Both the position numbers and the translations under genes were made by a program. Shown here one piece after another: positions 20,301 to 29,652 of a stretch of 64,000 bases of DNA (the stretch's first letter is position 1; each line of letters opens with the position of its first letter). The notes beneath the pieces were generated by a model. That model did no database searches, was not told where the DNA came from, and saw only the letters and a program-made list of their open reading frames with translations. The stretch comes from Areca catechu (Eukaryota > Streptophyta > Magnoliopsida > Arecales > Arecaceae), in NCBI GenBank assembly GCA_021397845.1, contig CM038040.1:22176315-22240314 (forward strand), given 5' to 3'.

Positions 20301-22457
20301 TTAGTTATATGGTTCCAACTAGAATTAGTTTTACAATAACTTATGGGTAGAAGGTTATAACAACTTGACATGTGGTACCTAAGTGGCAATGACTTGGCTG
20401 GCTTTTGCTGATGTGGAATCCTAGGTGTCATGTGATGTGGTATCCCACATGTCAAGTTGGTGGAGGGTTGGGGTAGTGAAAAGTGGCTTCATGTTTCCCA
20501 CAAGTTTCTTGATGTAGTGTCCTTCATTCTTTCCCAAAGATGCTTGATGAGGTGTCCTCCATGTGAGAAAAAATGGACTTCAATTAAAGGTGAATAGATG
20601 GCATCAAGGCTTGAATTAGGCTTGAGTAGATGGCTTGAATTGGGCCTGAAGAGGTGGCCTTATGTCATGCTTGAATTGGAGTTGAGTCGGCTCATGAGTA
20701 ATATGGCTTTCCTTCATAAGTCGGCTCATGGGCTTGCTTTGAAAAAATTGGAATTGCTTCATAGGCTTGGTGATTGGCTTCATGGGCTCAGGACCTTTAT
20801 TGGATTTTACTATACTAGCTACAAAACCAAAGTGAGTTAGTCCGAAATGTTTCCTTCTTGTTGATGTCCCCATCACAAAGGTTCTACCAGCTAGTTTGCC
20901 AGGCATTGATAAAGTAAATTGGTTAATGATATTGTAGCAATAGCACCATAAGACTTGCCCTCAACCATCCAAATTTAGAGCAACATCTCTCAAATGCACA
21001 TGCGATCGGTGGTGCAAACAAGCTGAGCTCAAGCAAGCCAAGCCTAGCTTGATTCTTCTGTAGTCCATCTGAGCTCAAGCTAGTTCAGTTAACTTCAAGA
21101 CAAACTTGAGCTGTTCACAAACTACTCATTTAAGAGATCTGGTAAGAATTTGATATCTCTGAAGGTTTATATTTATATGCTTTGAAGCAATTATCCTGGC
21201 GATTTGTAAAACTATTGCTTACATTCATATTTTAAGCACAATTGACCTGAACTCAAGTAAGCTAAGGCTAGCTCTAGGTTGGTCCATTTACTAATCAAGT
21301 GAGCTGATCTCGATTTTTGAGCCAAACAGAAGCTTGTTGACAAATAGCTTGTTTGTTTGACAGCCCTACATGCAAGATCGCTCAACTGCATTCATATATG
21401 ATGACTGCCAAATGCAATGAATAATAAGTCTCAGCATGGCAATTCAAGTATGTACATAAGCAATCAAGAGATACAGCAAACTATCTACTCGAACGAAAGG
21501 AGCCATTCCAGCAAAATCACATGCATTTCTGATGCGAAATAATTGAGTACTAGCGTCAGCTGCAAGCAGTTTCAACATGGCCACACAGAGGGGGTTTACC
21601 TGCTTTAATATGGAATCAATCAGATTAGGCATGCATTGAAAAGCCTGACCCTTTTCTGGCTTTTCAGATGTGGATTGGACTCCAATCACTAAGTACCACG
21701 AACTAATCCCTAACCAACCCAAACTGATGCAAAAGCACTACACTATTATTTTTCTTCATATACCTCCTCGAACCTTATAAAATCATTTACTTTTGGTAGT
21801 AGGTGACTCTTTTCACTAATGTTTTACCACACTCTTTCTACCTTTCTACTGTGTGAGTTCCAGTGATGATTACAGCTAAAATAGCCAGACTAGCTATGGG
21901 ATAGCTAGTTCAGATTTAAAGGAAAATAAATACACAAGACAATTCACATCAGTGACCAACAATCACTGACTCCCATGTCCAATGTGAAGAAAACTCAAAG
22001 CATCATAATGCCATGAAAATTTTGATTGCGGACACGGTCAAGCATAGACATAAAACAAAGCATCGACGCAAACAAAATTCTGATCACTCCCTGTACGCAC
22101 ACTCATAAACCAAACGACACATAAGACCAACCAGAAATCTAACTTTATCAACGAATCATTAATAAAATGACACAGAAAACAAAATCAGGATCCTAAAATC
22201 TACGGTCTTCATTAATCCGGAAAAGATATATTAACTATGGTTAGATGGTAAGACCCAAATTACTCTAATACCTTTGGAGCAACAACAGTAGCGGCCTTGA
22301 CGACTGACCCCGGGAAGCACCTCCGGTCAAATTCCAGCCCACATGCTCCCACAGAGGAACAGACCCTAAACGTAGAGGGGGAAAGGCGAGGCCCATCAAA
22401 GGAGGGCAGGCCCCTCTTCACAGCTGCCACTCCGGACCCCGAGAACAGCGAAGCCAT
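9845..22457 (-). CDS. CPN20: 20-kDa-type chloroplast co-chaperonin CPN20 (five exons, frameshifted last exon)
   Basis: CPN20 caps the chloroplast Cpn60 chaperonin and, unlike bacterial GroES, has two GroES domains in tandem. Exons: 22457-22272, 11340-11161, 10989-10830, 10622-10552, 10016-9845 (ancestral end). Exons 1-4 are open and in phase. Exon 1 is a 62-residue Ser/Arg-rich transit peptide ending VVKAATVVAPK. Exon 2 starts the first GroES domain (YTSITPLGDRVLIKI) with its mobile loop EEKTTGGILLP. Exons 3-4 finish it and begin the second (LKPLNDRVLIKV; EEKTAGGLPL). Exon 5 has two single-base deletions, so the real frame stops at 9965-9963, giving about 216 instead of about 256 residues. 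Intron 1 spans about 10.9 kb and is full of transposons. It is either a pseudogene, a truncated allele or an assembly error; exon identity is secure. Confidence 0.85.
10552..10622 (-). CDS. CPN20: CPN20 exon 4
   Basis: Acceptor ATGTTGCAG, donor ACA/GTGAGT. It encodes AEEKTAGGLPLTAATKEWPS then IGT: the mobile loop of the second GroES domain. The family usually has GGLLL where this has GGLPL, and a charged residue where W stands in KEWPSIG. Confidence 0.8.
10830..10989 (-). CDS. CPN20: CPN20 exon 3
   Basis: Acceptor CATCCATGATGTAG-type ending (TGTAG). It encodes TGTHVVYSKHAGTELEFNGS, NHLILKEDDIVGVL, then LKPLNDRVLIKV, covering the end of GroES domain 1 and the start of domain 2. The donor that keeps frame with exon 4 is GTTC/GTCTCT at 10830/10829; the donor four bases earlier (AAG/GTTCGT) would put exon 4 out of frame. 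Confidence 0.8.
11161..11340 (-). CDS. CPN20: CPN20 exon 2
   Basis: Acceptor GATTTTGCAG, donor GTTCAG/GTAATT, 60 codons in phase 0. It encodes YTSITPLGDRVLIKIKTSEE, then KTTGGILLPSSAQTKPQGGE and VVAIGEGRTIG, the first GroES domain with its mobile loop. Confidence 0.9.
11452..13141 (-). mobile_element. Solo LTR (1.69 kb) with 5-bp TSD in CPN20 intron 1
   Basis: Flanked by GCTAT at 11447-11451 and 13142-13146. On the plus strand it starts TGATGGTTCTG and ends CCCACATTA. It carries the family block CTCCAACGCTCAAGTCAGTA at 11784-11803 in the same orientation as the LTR at 7823-8901. A minisatellite lies inside. No retroelement coding sequence is present, so it is a solo LTR or a short non-autonomous element. 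Confidence 0.75.
12480..12900. repeat. Tandem repeat in the solo LTR, unit about 80 bp
   Basis: About five imperfect units with CTCCATACTTAGCCAGAATA, TGCAGAACCAGG, TCTGCCAGGCTGAGGCACA and TTTAGGCCGAA. Small minus-strand ORFs here only reflect the repeat. Confidence 0.8.
13323..13905. mobile_element. Short TIR element (hAT-like MITE), tentative
   Basis: It starts CTAGAAATGGGCCTGG and ends CCAGATCTGTTTCTAG, an imperfect inverted repeat resembling hAT MITE ends. The inside holds a (CT)n tract and Gly/Ala-poor low-complexity sequence. CCTATGTG follows it at 13906 and also occurs at 13276, but not directly at the left end, so the target duplication is unresolved. Confidence 0.4.
13511..13597. repeat. 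(CT)n microsatellite
   Basis: Interrupted CT repeats, with the longest pure run at about 13557-13596. Ser/Leu-rich ORFs on both strands across it are spurious. Confidence 0.95.
14342..14394. repeat. (CT)n and (CA)n microsatellites
   Basis: A CT run of about 27 bp is followed by GCGCGCGCACACACACAC, just before the gypsy insertion. Confidence 0.9.
14431..15886 (-). repeat. LTR (3' LTR by element orientation), 1456 bp
   Basis: Matches 19433-20875 along its full length with scattered substitutions and a few small indels. Ends are TG and CA. Confidence 0.9.
15960..16430 (-). pseudogene. Integrase C-terminal tail of the gypsy element
   Basis: The minus-strand frames read RAKKFQEGDYVMVRLKPEW, then LYARGAGSFKVIRKIGP and LPSDFDISFTFNISDL. 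This is the conserved end of gypsy integrase (EGD.V.VRL.PER....LHAR..GPFKV). It is preceded by HLSNEAYKHMIN, also part of that domain, and a stop codon interrupts the two. Further on, EPFGPDSFFESEPIHE belongs to the variable tail. Confidence 0.75.
16680..16868 (-). pseudogene. Fragment from the start of pol (before the reverse transcriptase)
   Basis: The frame PSGWDIHHTIDLVPV matches the R.IQH.IDLVPG motif found at the start of gypsy reverse transcriptase polyproteins, where a catalytic core should follow. Here the sequence degenerates and jumps to the integrase tail at about 16430, marking the deletion. Confidence 0.55.
17100..17997 (-). pseudogene. gag of the gypsy element
   Basis: An open stretch (17997-17515) contains a coiled-coil-like segment (EKFDTLTKQLGQMNKELGQ) and the capsid motif PTFDGNPEVYVNWKEKMDQY, then FEWDEMSEVRKCQFAKLKL. 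This is the F.G..D...++W...M+.YF+W..MSE..+..FAK+KL signature of plant gypsy gag. After a stop the same frame continues with SKLREKYLSKPYKQN and KTVFKYIVEFNEY. It would form the capsid of virus-like particles if intact. Confidence 0.8.
18480..19380. other. 5' leader of the gypsy element, AT-rich with AAATTTAAA-type repeats
   Basis: The stretch between the primer-binding site and gag contains many short imperfect repeats such as AAATTCAAATTTTAAATT and TCAGATCTTGGAGTTAAGAT. No ORF is recognisable. Confidence 0.55.
19416..19427 (-). other. Primer-binding site (initiator Met tRNA type)
   Basis: The minus strand reads TGGTATCAGAGC, five bases inside the right LTR. This is the commonest primer site of plant LTR retrotransposons and sets the element's orientation. 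Confidence 0.9.
19433..20875 (-). repeat. LTR (5' LTR by element orientation), 1443 bp
   Basis: Pair of 14431-15886. Small ORFs in both LTRs have no known domain. Confidence 0.9.
21009..21367. mobile_element. Short MITE-like element in CPN20 intron 1
   Basis: It starts GTGGTGCAAACAAGCTGAGC; the reverse complement of its end reads AGGGCTGTCAAACAAACAAGC-like sequence, an imperfect inverted repeat. It is flanked by ACATGCGATCG (20998-21008) and ACATGCAAGATCG (21368-21380), a plausible target duplication with a 2-bp indel. The inside is rich in GAGCTCAAGC motifs, as in many plant MITEs. Confidence 0.45.
22272..22457 (-). CDS. CPN20: CPN20 exon 1 (chloroplast transit peptide)
   Basis: Starts at ATG (22457-22455) and encodes MASLFSGSGVAAVKRGLPSF and so on, 62 residues rich in Ser, Arg, Gly and Val with few acidic residues, ending VVKAATVVAPK. 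Donor CCAAAG/GTATTA. Longer in-frame upstream Met codons exist, but MASLFS matches the family start and the context is plastid-targeting. Confidence 0.85.
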
Positions 22458-23147
22458 GGATACATTCACAAATGTTTGGAGAACTGAGGTGATAACCTTA
22501 AAACATAAAAATGAGATAAAAATCAAAATTTGATCAGATTCTAAGGGAGGAAAAAAAAAAAAACCCGACAGGAAAAAGGTGGAATGGAAGCAATCTGAGC
22601 ATTGGAAACGAGAAAAAAAATCGCGAAAAAACTGGAGATTTCACGGAAATTCGAGGTTTATCGGACCTTAAAAGAGCTTAGCAGACTGGGTTTTTTCTCG
22701 ATACATCAACTTCAACTCGGTCGATTCAGAGGCGGAAGATGAACAAGAAGAAAAACCCAGGCGGTTCAAGGAGTTCGGCAAGGCGGCATGGTTTAGCCGA
22801 GTTGGGTTCTGGTATTATTGACGTGCCTTTTAACAAAAAAATTCTAATGCTAAATTTTGTTAGGGGCGATCGTTGACTCGTCGAATATCACGAAATCATC
22901 ATGGATTTCATTGGAACATTTTAAGATGTGAAAAGGGCTTAGGAGAGACACCATACGCGGACGTTCGAGTTTCGGAAGGATCAAGGATGGGATGATTCTA
23001 GAACGTTGTATTTGTAAGCCTGTTTATCCGGCCGGGATCAGGCCGATTTAGTTTGATCCGGATTCAGCTCGGCCCAACCTTCGAGCCTGTATTCTCTAGG
23101 TTGGAGCTCAATACTTGCTTGAACATCCAGATTCCGATCAGATCTAA

Positions 23148-23150
<3 letters not shown>
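22458..23150. promoter_or_regulatory. Upstream region of CPN20, no defined elements
   Basis: About 0.7 kb upstream of the CPN20 start codon. It contains the 5' UTR and likely promoter on the minus strand. No clear TATA box or other element could be fixed by eye. Confidence 0.35.

Positions 23151-23186
<36 letters not shown>
23151..23186. repeat. Poly(T) tract of 36 bases followed by AATTTTAATTTTAATTTT
   Basis: An uninterrupted T run then a short TAATTT array. Read on the minus strand this could be the poly(A) tail of a retroposed sequence, but no source gene was identified next to it. Confidence 0.9.
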
Positions 23187-23191
<5 letters not shown>

Positions 23192-24969
23192 TAATTTTAA
23201 TTTTAAATAATATGAAATGTTGAAAGAAGGAGACGATAAAGAGAAGAGATCTTCGAAGCTAAAATTATGCTTGCACATCAAATTTTGAAGAAAATATTTT
23301 TCTCGACAATGGAGTATGTCAATCAGAGAAATTTTTTATTCTTTTTAAAAAAAATTTTAAAATTTGCCGATATTCATTTTGATGACAGTATGAGAAACGA
23401 TGAGGATGGTGCGGATTTTGACATCTTGATTGTAGTCCTCATGGTCGAGTAATACTTTCCTCCTCCTCTGATAAGTTGGAGAGATCACGTACATCCAATA
23501 TTATGAATACATCAAATAAAATTAAAAAAATAATATATCGAGCAAAATAAATCCGTCTATAAAACTTTTCAAATATTTTATAATGTAGGAGGTGATGCCG
23601 TCTGTAATCTCGCTCGCTTCTCCATAAATATAACCAGCACTCGTAGAGCCACACTGCCTAGGAGCCCACCAGGTGCCATGCAAAAGTTGATGAGCCACCC
23701 GTGATTCCCTGCTTGTATGGCAGCTGTGTTGGGCTTCCCATGGGCACACCACCAAACGCCTGATCTGGGGAGACTCCCACAAGGTTGTGAAGTGGCTACA
23801 AGGTAGTCCACCCGATGTACATATATCCTTGTTCTGATCCAAATAAAGCGGGACACACCTCAACGGCTCCTAGATACATGGATTTCTCATATCCATGGGT
23901 GGACTATCTGTCCTTTTTGACCAAAAGAAAACTTTTTTTTTTGGGTTGCAAGAATGATGCACCTCTGGTAGCAAGTGATGAATAGCATCAAAAGGAATAT
24001 GCATCAGGTCTAGCATTAAGGGATTTCATCAACTGGCTAGGCTGGCACATTTGCCGGCGTTCATACATGAACCTAGTTATGCCACAGGTGACTCGTGAAT
24101 CCAACCTGCATGCATTCCACCTGCATGTTCTTTTTGAAGATTTGTCTCGCTGCAAGAAGATGGCACATACACAAAAAGAGGATTCATCAAAAAATTCCAT
24201 CTGTAGAAGGGGAGAGAAGGAATGACAAAAATTACCGGAGAAAAATACTCATCCATAACGAATAATGTGTTCAAAGTTCTCAAATTCCTGTATCAAGATG
24301 CTAATCCTTGGTTATCATGTACAAGCAATCTTGTGAGGTTCGTCAACACATCTCATGACCTTGCAATATGACAAGTCAACAATGCTTTCAGAACCACCTT
24401 TCTTAGAATACAAACTACAACAGAGTTGTATTGGTACTTTAACACAGGATCTAACTAAATGGCATATAGCTTGCCAAATATGCGATAAACCACGCTGGAT
24501 GGACAAACAAATGAGATAGCAGATCAGAGTCCTTATGACACTTTGCGCACCTATCAAGCTCCATGCTGTCTTCGCCTTTGAGAACCGATCTTCTGGCATT
24601 CTGCTGTACCTTGAGTTGCTTAGTTTGTTAATATCAGACATCTAAAATTCCTACCTCATATGACTTGATTGCCACTGCTTTATGCCATTGAAAAACAAGA
24701 ATTATAGGAGTAATCTGCCTGTACTTGGAGAAGCACAAAACATCAAATCAAAGCATACTATCAGTTAATTGGAAAGAACTGTCTCCTTGGCAGACAAACT
24801 AATATATGGATTATATTGAGATCAGCAACTATTGGCAGAATGAGCGAACCAAATTGATTTACCGAGTCATATTTTTTATGTTTATAAAATAGATGTACAC
24901 TAGTATGCCATGCATACTGATTGACCCACTGTTGAGATTGATGACATCAGAACGGCCATGATTGTTCAT
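23187..24969. other. Intergenic stretch between CPN20 and the GATA-FAR1 gene
   Basis: AT-rich at 23187-23580; of more balanced composition at 23590-23880 with short unrecognised frames; the rest would include the 3' UTR of the GATA-FAR1 gene ending at 24970. No protein family recognised. Confidence 0.45.
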
Positions 24970-25032
24970 CTAGTGGTTCAACTGAGAACTACCAAAGAAT
25001 TGCCGGGATTGCATGTCCTGGGTTGAGTAACC
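24970..25032 (-). CDS. GATA-FAR1 exon 5 (terminal)
   Basis: Acceptor GAATGTTTTGCAG; encodes GYSTQDMQSRQFFGSSQLNH then stop TAG (24972-24970). Confidence 0.75.
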   Translation of the reverse strand, partial: GYSTQDMQSRQFFGSSQLNH

Positions 25033-28000
25033 CTGCAAAACATTCAAAAAGATTTTTTTTTTTAAAAAAAAGAATATCTTGAATAAATTCTGAAGTAAAA
25101 GGAAAAAATGTGTTGAACTGACGTGAATCCAAAGCAGAAATTACAATGCAGTATATGGATAATTTTCCAATCATTACTTTCAAAAAATAAAATAAAATCG
25201 TATATGTGTTTTGCCTTCCTTGACTGTGAAGCTATATTACATATGCTAGCCAAGGATCTTCGGCAAATCTGGTTAGTATTAAAATAAATAAATAAATAAA
25301 TAATGTGCTCTGAATATAGTATTACCTGACCTAACTGAGTGCTAGCATTGAATTGTTGTTGCTGTAAATCAGAAACTGGAGATTCCTGTATTATAATAAA
25401 TATACTATCAATATCAAACTGAGGAAACACTAGCCTATTATCATGAACATGTATCTGAACATTACCTGATTTAATTGAGTCATGCCATGAAATCCTTGAT
25501 GATGAGCATATGAAGACAAAGAACTGTGCATCGACGTCAGCACAGGAGACCTTGCATCGCCATCACTTGCAACTCGTTGAGGGTCCTTTTCTGTCCCAGC
25601 CTTAGCATCTCTCCTCCACCTCTTCAAGAAATAACGTTCTGGCAGCTCTTTAATGTTTCTAACATCAAGCACTTTTAATACATGACCACATTGAACACCT
25701 ATAAATTCAAATTTTTTACAACTGCAAGCAATGGAACAATCAGATGAGTCCAATCTAACAAAGTGTTCTTTAGACTTCTCACCCACGGTGATTTTAAACT
25801 CAGATATTGTTCCAGCCTCACCACAGCTGTATAGCATACAATCCATGAATATCTCAAACTCCTTCCGAAACATTTCAAACACTGCAGGAGTATACAAGTT
25901 AGCAGCTTGCCTCAACATCTTTGAAGGAGGAATTCTTGGGAAACTTTGACTTGCATGAAAATCAGCTTGCAGTTCTGCATACCTATGTTCATCCATCATC
26001 CGTTCATACTGTTTAAAAAATGACAAGAGATCTAGTTGTGGACTCAAATATTTCTTTAGGACACTATTGATGTTAGCATTCTGTAGAGTTCTTCCCATAT
26101 CACCACAAAATATTTGCCGGCCATATGCCAAAGCCCACTTCTCCCTTTCTTCAAAAAGATTTGCCAGCCACTCATTGTTTCTAAGATCATACTTTTCTAA
26201 CATCGTTCTCCATTCTAATAAGAACTCTTCCTCATCTTCATAATCATAAATACATCTGCTGAAGTCCTTTGCAAAAGTTTTTGAAGCTTGGAAGACATGA
26301 TTTAGTTGCTTAACAGCATTTTGATAGAATTGCCACACACAAAGATGGTGACTTGTGCTTCGCCACACCTCGGCTATGGCATTACTTATTGCCACAGAAT
26401 TGTCAGTCAGAATTGTCTTTGGTTGTTTCCCATGCATTGTGAGCCTGAAAGTCTCAAGCAACCACTTGAATGATTCCGTGGTTTCGCTATATAGCAATGC
26501 TGCACCAAATATGACAATTTGCTTATGGTGATTCACACCAAGGAACGGAACAAATGGCCTACCATATCCATTTGCTTTGTAAGTTGTGTCCAAACAAACT
26601 ACGTCACCAAAATAGTTGAAATCTGTCACAGATTTTGAATCAGCCCAGAAAATGTTCGTCAATTTATCATCCTCATCAACTTGTATGGCATAAAAAAATG
26701 ATCGGTCAAAAAGCTGCATGCTTTGTAGGTATTTTAACACAGCTTCTGCATCTCCTGTCTGCATAGCCTTCATACGCTTTGATCGGAGACCTATTTTATA
26801 ATCTGCAGGAAGAAATTGAATATTTCGAAGACCTCCAACTTGTCTGCCTGCAGGCTCTTTAGTGGATTTTGGTGTTGTTCCTGAATCATCTGATAAATCT
26901 GCTTCAGCAGTTTGAACTTCGGTTGTTATCCTCTGAGACCTTAGCATGTGCATTGCTGAAGGGGGTGCTGGCTGATGGTTATGGTCTGGTACAAATTCAG
27001 TGACACGATATTTACCAGTAGGCTGAAGTTTAATGGTCACACGAGCAGGACAACCAATTCTAGTATCTGGCCTTGGTCTCTTCACTTCCTTTGCTCCCTT
27101 CTTGTCCTTGCGGAATCCTTCTCTTGAACAAACCAGCGTTCTTGATCTGGTAACTTTTTCAGATGATTTATCTAACCAACCTTTTCGTATACTGAAACCT
27201 ATCATCCCAGCATATCTATTGTAAAATTCATATGCCTTATCTTCACTTTCAAATTCCATATCAATTTCTGGCACCATAATGGAATTTGCTATGTCTTGAC
27301 TAGGAGCATCATATTCAAGAACTTTCCTCTGTTTTCCCTATTTGTTCGATTCCAAAAGTACTCATCAGTCATTGAACAAGTCATGAAACAATAGCATGAT
27401 AGCTACATACACTGATGGATGACAGAATATAACAACCTTGTAAGAAAGAAATCAAAGTGCATTAACAGGACAACACATCATCGAACCCATTTAATAGAAG
27501 ACCCAATCAATATCTCTATCTTTTCTTTGGGGCAATTTAAGATAAACCTTCTTTCGATGAACAAAAAGGGAAAAACTATATATTACATTCAACAGCAGTA
27601 TTTCAAGCAAAAAGTAAATCAAACAACTTGATCAATAAGGCATTTTACTTGCTTTAGCATTGATAAAGCTAAAGAAACAGAAATGAAGTTTGTTCAAGTG
27701 GTACAGAGCCTAAAATGAATGGATAGCATGTATTTAGTTAGTGGTAGAAAAAGGATATGCTATGGATAGACATTAATAAGCAGATATGCACCTACTTTAC
27801 ATGCAAGAATGCATATTGTAGAGATAAAATTGCAACCACCTGTCCCCCCCAAAAAAAAAAAAGCATGCAAGTTGCAGCCAACATTTTTCACAAAGTGCTA
27901 AATAAATAACTTTTCTAGGGTTTTCTAATGATGTTTATATAACAGTTCACATAGTTTGTTAGGGCTTGCTAAGTCTGCATAACGTGCTATCTTCATGACA

Positions 28001-29632
28001 GACAGCTTTAGTGTTTGCATAAGTCCAACTAAGCTTAAATCAAGCGTCAAATGGACAGCTGTGATGCTTCAACCTTTTACATGATTCCATCATGATTTCC
28101 TTTCACTGCTTTCTCTTATGGTGACATACTAGCTTTTGACCTTTTTTTTTTTAAGAGAGAGAGAGAGAGAGAGGATCCCGGGACCTTTACGGTTGAAACT
28201 TAGTTCAACCATTCATCTAGTTGCCCTGTCATTAACAAGCAAATGAAGCTAGAAGCATACAGTAAACCATCCAATTTATACTGTTTTATATGAAAAATAA
28301 CTTGGTAGCAGTGAAATGCGATTCCCACTCGAGCAAAATTTAGCTTTAATATTGGTACAAAAGACAATGTAATATCATGCCATATCCTATCTGCACATGT
28401 TTCACTACTTGATATATATTAGGAAGGAAATACAAGGAAACCAAAATGATGTCATCATCAGAGATATGCATACAATGAAACAGGTAATTACCTTTTTCCA
28501 TGCGATTCCACAAGCATTGCACAGAGTTCTCCGTCCCTCGGGGCCCCGGCGCATATGTGACGTAAACTTTGCACTAATACCACAGTTAAGGCATCTAGGG
28601 AAAAAAATAAGGAAAAGTCTCATCTCAGAGCGCCCCACTTGTTTTAATCATACGTACAGCCTATAGGCAGAGTTGAACAACTTGCATATTGCAATAAAGG
28701 GAAATATCTTGCATAAGATTCGAAGGCAAGAGGTGGGACTAATTATAGTATAAGGATCAACGTACAATGAAAATGGCGTAGCATAGCTCAGTCCCCTCAA
28801 CTAGACTCCAAGCTTCAACTATTCTCACCATGGGACTTTTTACCAATTAAAACTGCTATACACTTTTGATGCCGTTCCAAACAAGCAAAATACTGTACTG
28901 CTTGATTAAATTAGAAGTTTTGTTATACGCAAATGAACTAAAGAAATCGATCTGCCCATCGTTCATTATGTTCATTATTAGAACCATAGTCACAGTATTC
29001 ACAAACTGCAGACTCAGAAAATTTTCGAACTCCTGAGGACAAATCTTCCTCTTTTTTTTTTTTGGAAGTAAGATTGTAGTATCACTGGGACTTGTTTTGA
29101 AAATTAGCAAAGTGATAAAGCCAAAGAGGGCATATAATTTTATCTTCAAGAAAACATTAAAAAGATGCTTCAAAAAATGGCAGAAAAGACCGCAAAATCC
29201 AACACTATCAACTACTAGAAACTAAGGTGATGTAGCTTAAGAGTGTGCCTAACAAAAAGGATAAAAACAAGAAACGAAAATAAATGGATTCATTTGAATA
29301 CTATTCTCTATTCCAGAGTGATGCGGAACACGATGACTACTGAACTCATTGTTTCTTTTATAAACGACATTGAACCCTTTCCTCTGGCACTCATAAACCC
29401 CCTAAGATAAATCTAGAAACATGAATCGCACACCTTCGAGCTTGCTTCATGCCATGGAGACAGAACGAGAAAGGGTTGTAATAGTAGTCATTAAATGGTG
29501 TGATTCTTACCTGGGAGGCCCCTCCAACCCATCATCGCCGCTGTTGTGGTGGACCTCCTGGTCCTGGTCCTGCCCGTACGGCATCTGGGGATCGCCACGG
29601 CCGCTTCCTCCGCTAAAGGCGGTGGCGTTCAT
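24970..29632 (-). CDS. GATA zinc finger - FAR1-related (MULE transposase-derived) fusion protein
   Basis: Five exons: 29632-29511, 28594-28492, 27337-25466, 25385-25326 and 25032-24970, all with GT/AG ends and compatible phases, total 2220 nt, 739 residues. Residues 42-69 form a GATA finger, CX2CX20CX2C, with the core TSHMRRGPEGRRTLCNACG. Residues about 107-195 are a FAR1 DNA-binding domain (YEFYNRYAGMIGFSIRKG to DHNH). About 320-415 is a MULE transposase core (CLDTTYKANGYGRPFVPFLG; ILTDNS), and about 622-636 a SWIM finger (CSCKKFEFIGVQCGH). FAR1/FRS proteins are nuclear transcription factors domesticated from Mutator-like transposases. The last exons encode short Gln-rich repeats ending QLNQ, QLGQ and QLNH. 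Separate GATA and FRS genes remain possible, but phase and spacing favour one transcript. Confidence 0.82.
25326..25385 (-). CDS. GATA-FAR1 exon 4
   Basis: Acceptor TATAATACAG, donor GGTCAG/GTAATA; encodes ESPVSDLQQQQFNASTQLGQ in phase 0. The ending resembles those of exons 3 and 5. Confidence 0.75.
25466..27337 (-). CDS. GATA-FAR1 exon 3 (FAR1, MULE and SWIM domains)
   Basis: A single 624-codon exon. Donor AATCAG/GTAATG at 25466/25465, before the in-frame read-through stop. Upstream of the first Met (27277) the frame stays open for 20 codons (GKQRKVLEYDAPSQDIANSI) up to an acceptor AAATAG/GGAAAA; an alternative acceptor nine bases later (AACAG/AGG) keeps frame. If transcribed alone this exon would encode a typical FRS protein of about 604 residues (to the donor). 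Confidence 0.9.
28492..28594 (-). CDS. GATA-FAR1 exon 2 (GATA zinc finger)
   Basis: Acceptor TTTTTTTCCCTAG with a good pyrimidine tract, donor AAAAAG/GTAATT. Encodes CLNCGISAKFTSHMRRGPEG, then RRTLCNACGIAWKK. The 20-residue loop and TxxMRRGPxGxRTLCNACG sequence are those of the long-loop plant GATA fingers found in TIFY-GATA (ZML) proteins. Confidence 0.9.
29511..29632 (-). CDS. GATA-FAR1 exon 1
   Basis: Starts MNATAFSGGSGRGDPQMPYG and is rich in Gly, Gln and acidic residues. Donor CTCCCAG/GTAAGA leaves two bases (AG) that join the first base of exon 2 to give Arg. An internal Met (MPYGQ) is an alternative start. Confidence 0.75.
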
Positions 29633-29652
29633 CGGGCGGCCCCGGGGCCCAT
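29629..29652 (-). promoter_or_regulatory. Upstream ORF overlapping the GATA-FAR1 start codon
   Basis: An ATG 20 bases upstream opens a 7-codon frame (MGPGAAR) whose TGA overlaps the main ATG as ATGA. Such overlap can cause termination-reinitiation. It matters only if transcription starts above 29652. Confidence 0.5.

Larger units (their letters stand above)
14431..20875 (-). mobile_element. Ty3/gypsy retrotransposon with 5-bp TSD, pol internally deleted, in CPN20 intron 1
   Basis: Two similar LTRs (14431-15886 and 19433-20875) begin TGGTGCGGGAC and end GTCCCCATCA. The whole unit is flanked by CAAAG at 14426-14430 and 20876-20880. The primer-binding site next to the right LTR reads, on the minus strand, TGGTATCAGAGC (initiator Met tRNA), so the element runs right to left. 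A polypurine tract (CCCTGGGAGAAC) borders the left LTR. gag is readable; the end of gag joins a fragment from the start of pol and then the integrase tail. Most of protease, reverse transcriptase, RNase H and the integrase core are gone, so it cannot move by itself. Confidence 0.9.

Noticed and set aside
23290..23450. Possible RNase H-like frame (KFADIHFDDSMRNDEDGADF)
   Set aside because: Only a short weak resemblance to the fragment at 54420; not enough to call.
23590..23880. Open minus-strand frames with balanced composition near 23.6-23.9 kb
   Set aside because: Overlapping frames, no recognised motif, no splice context; could be an unknown gene fragment but cannot be supported.
28594..29510. 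Search for TIFY and CCT exons between exon 1 and the GATA exon
   Set aside because: No such coding sequence seen in intron 1, so the gene is not a standard TIFY-GATA (ZML) gene.
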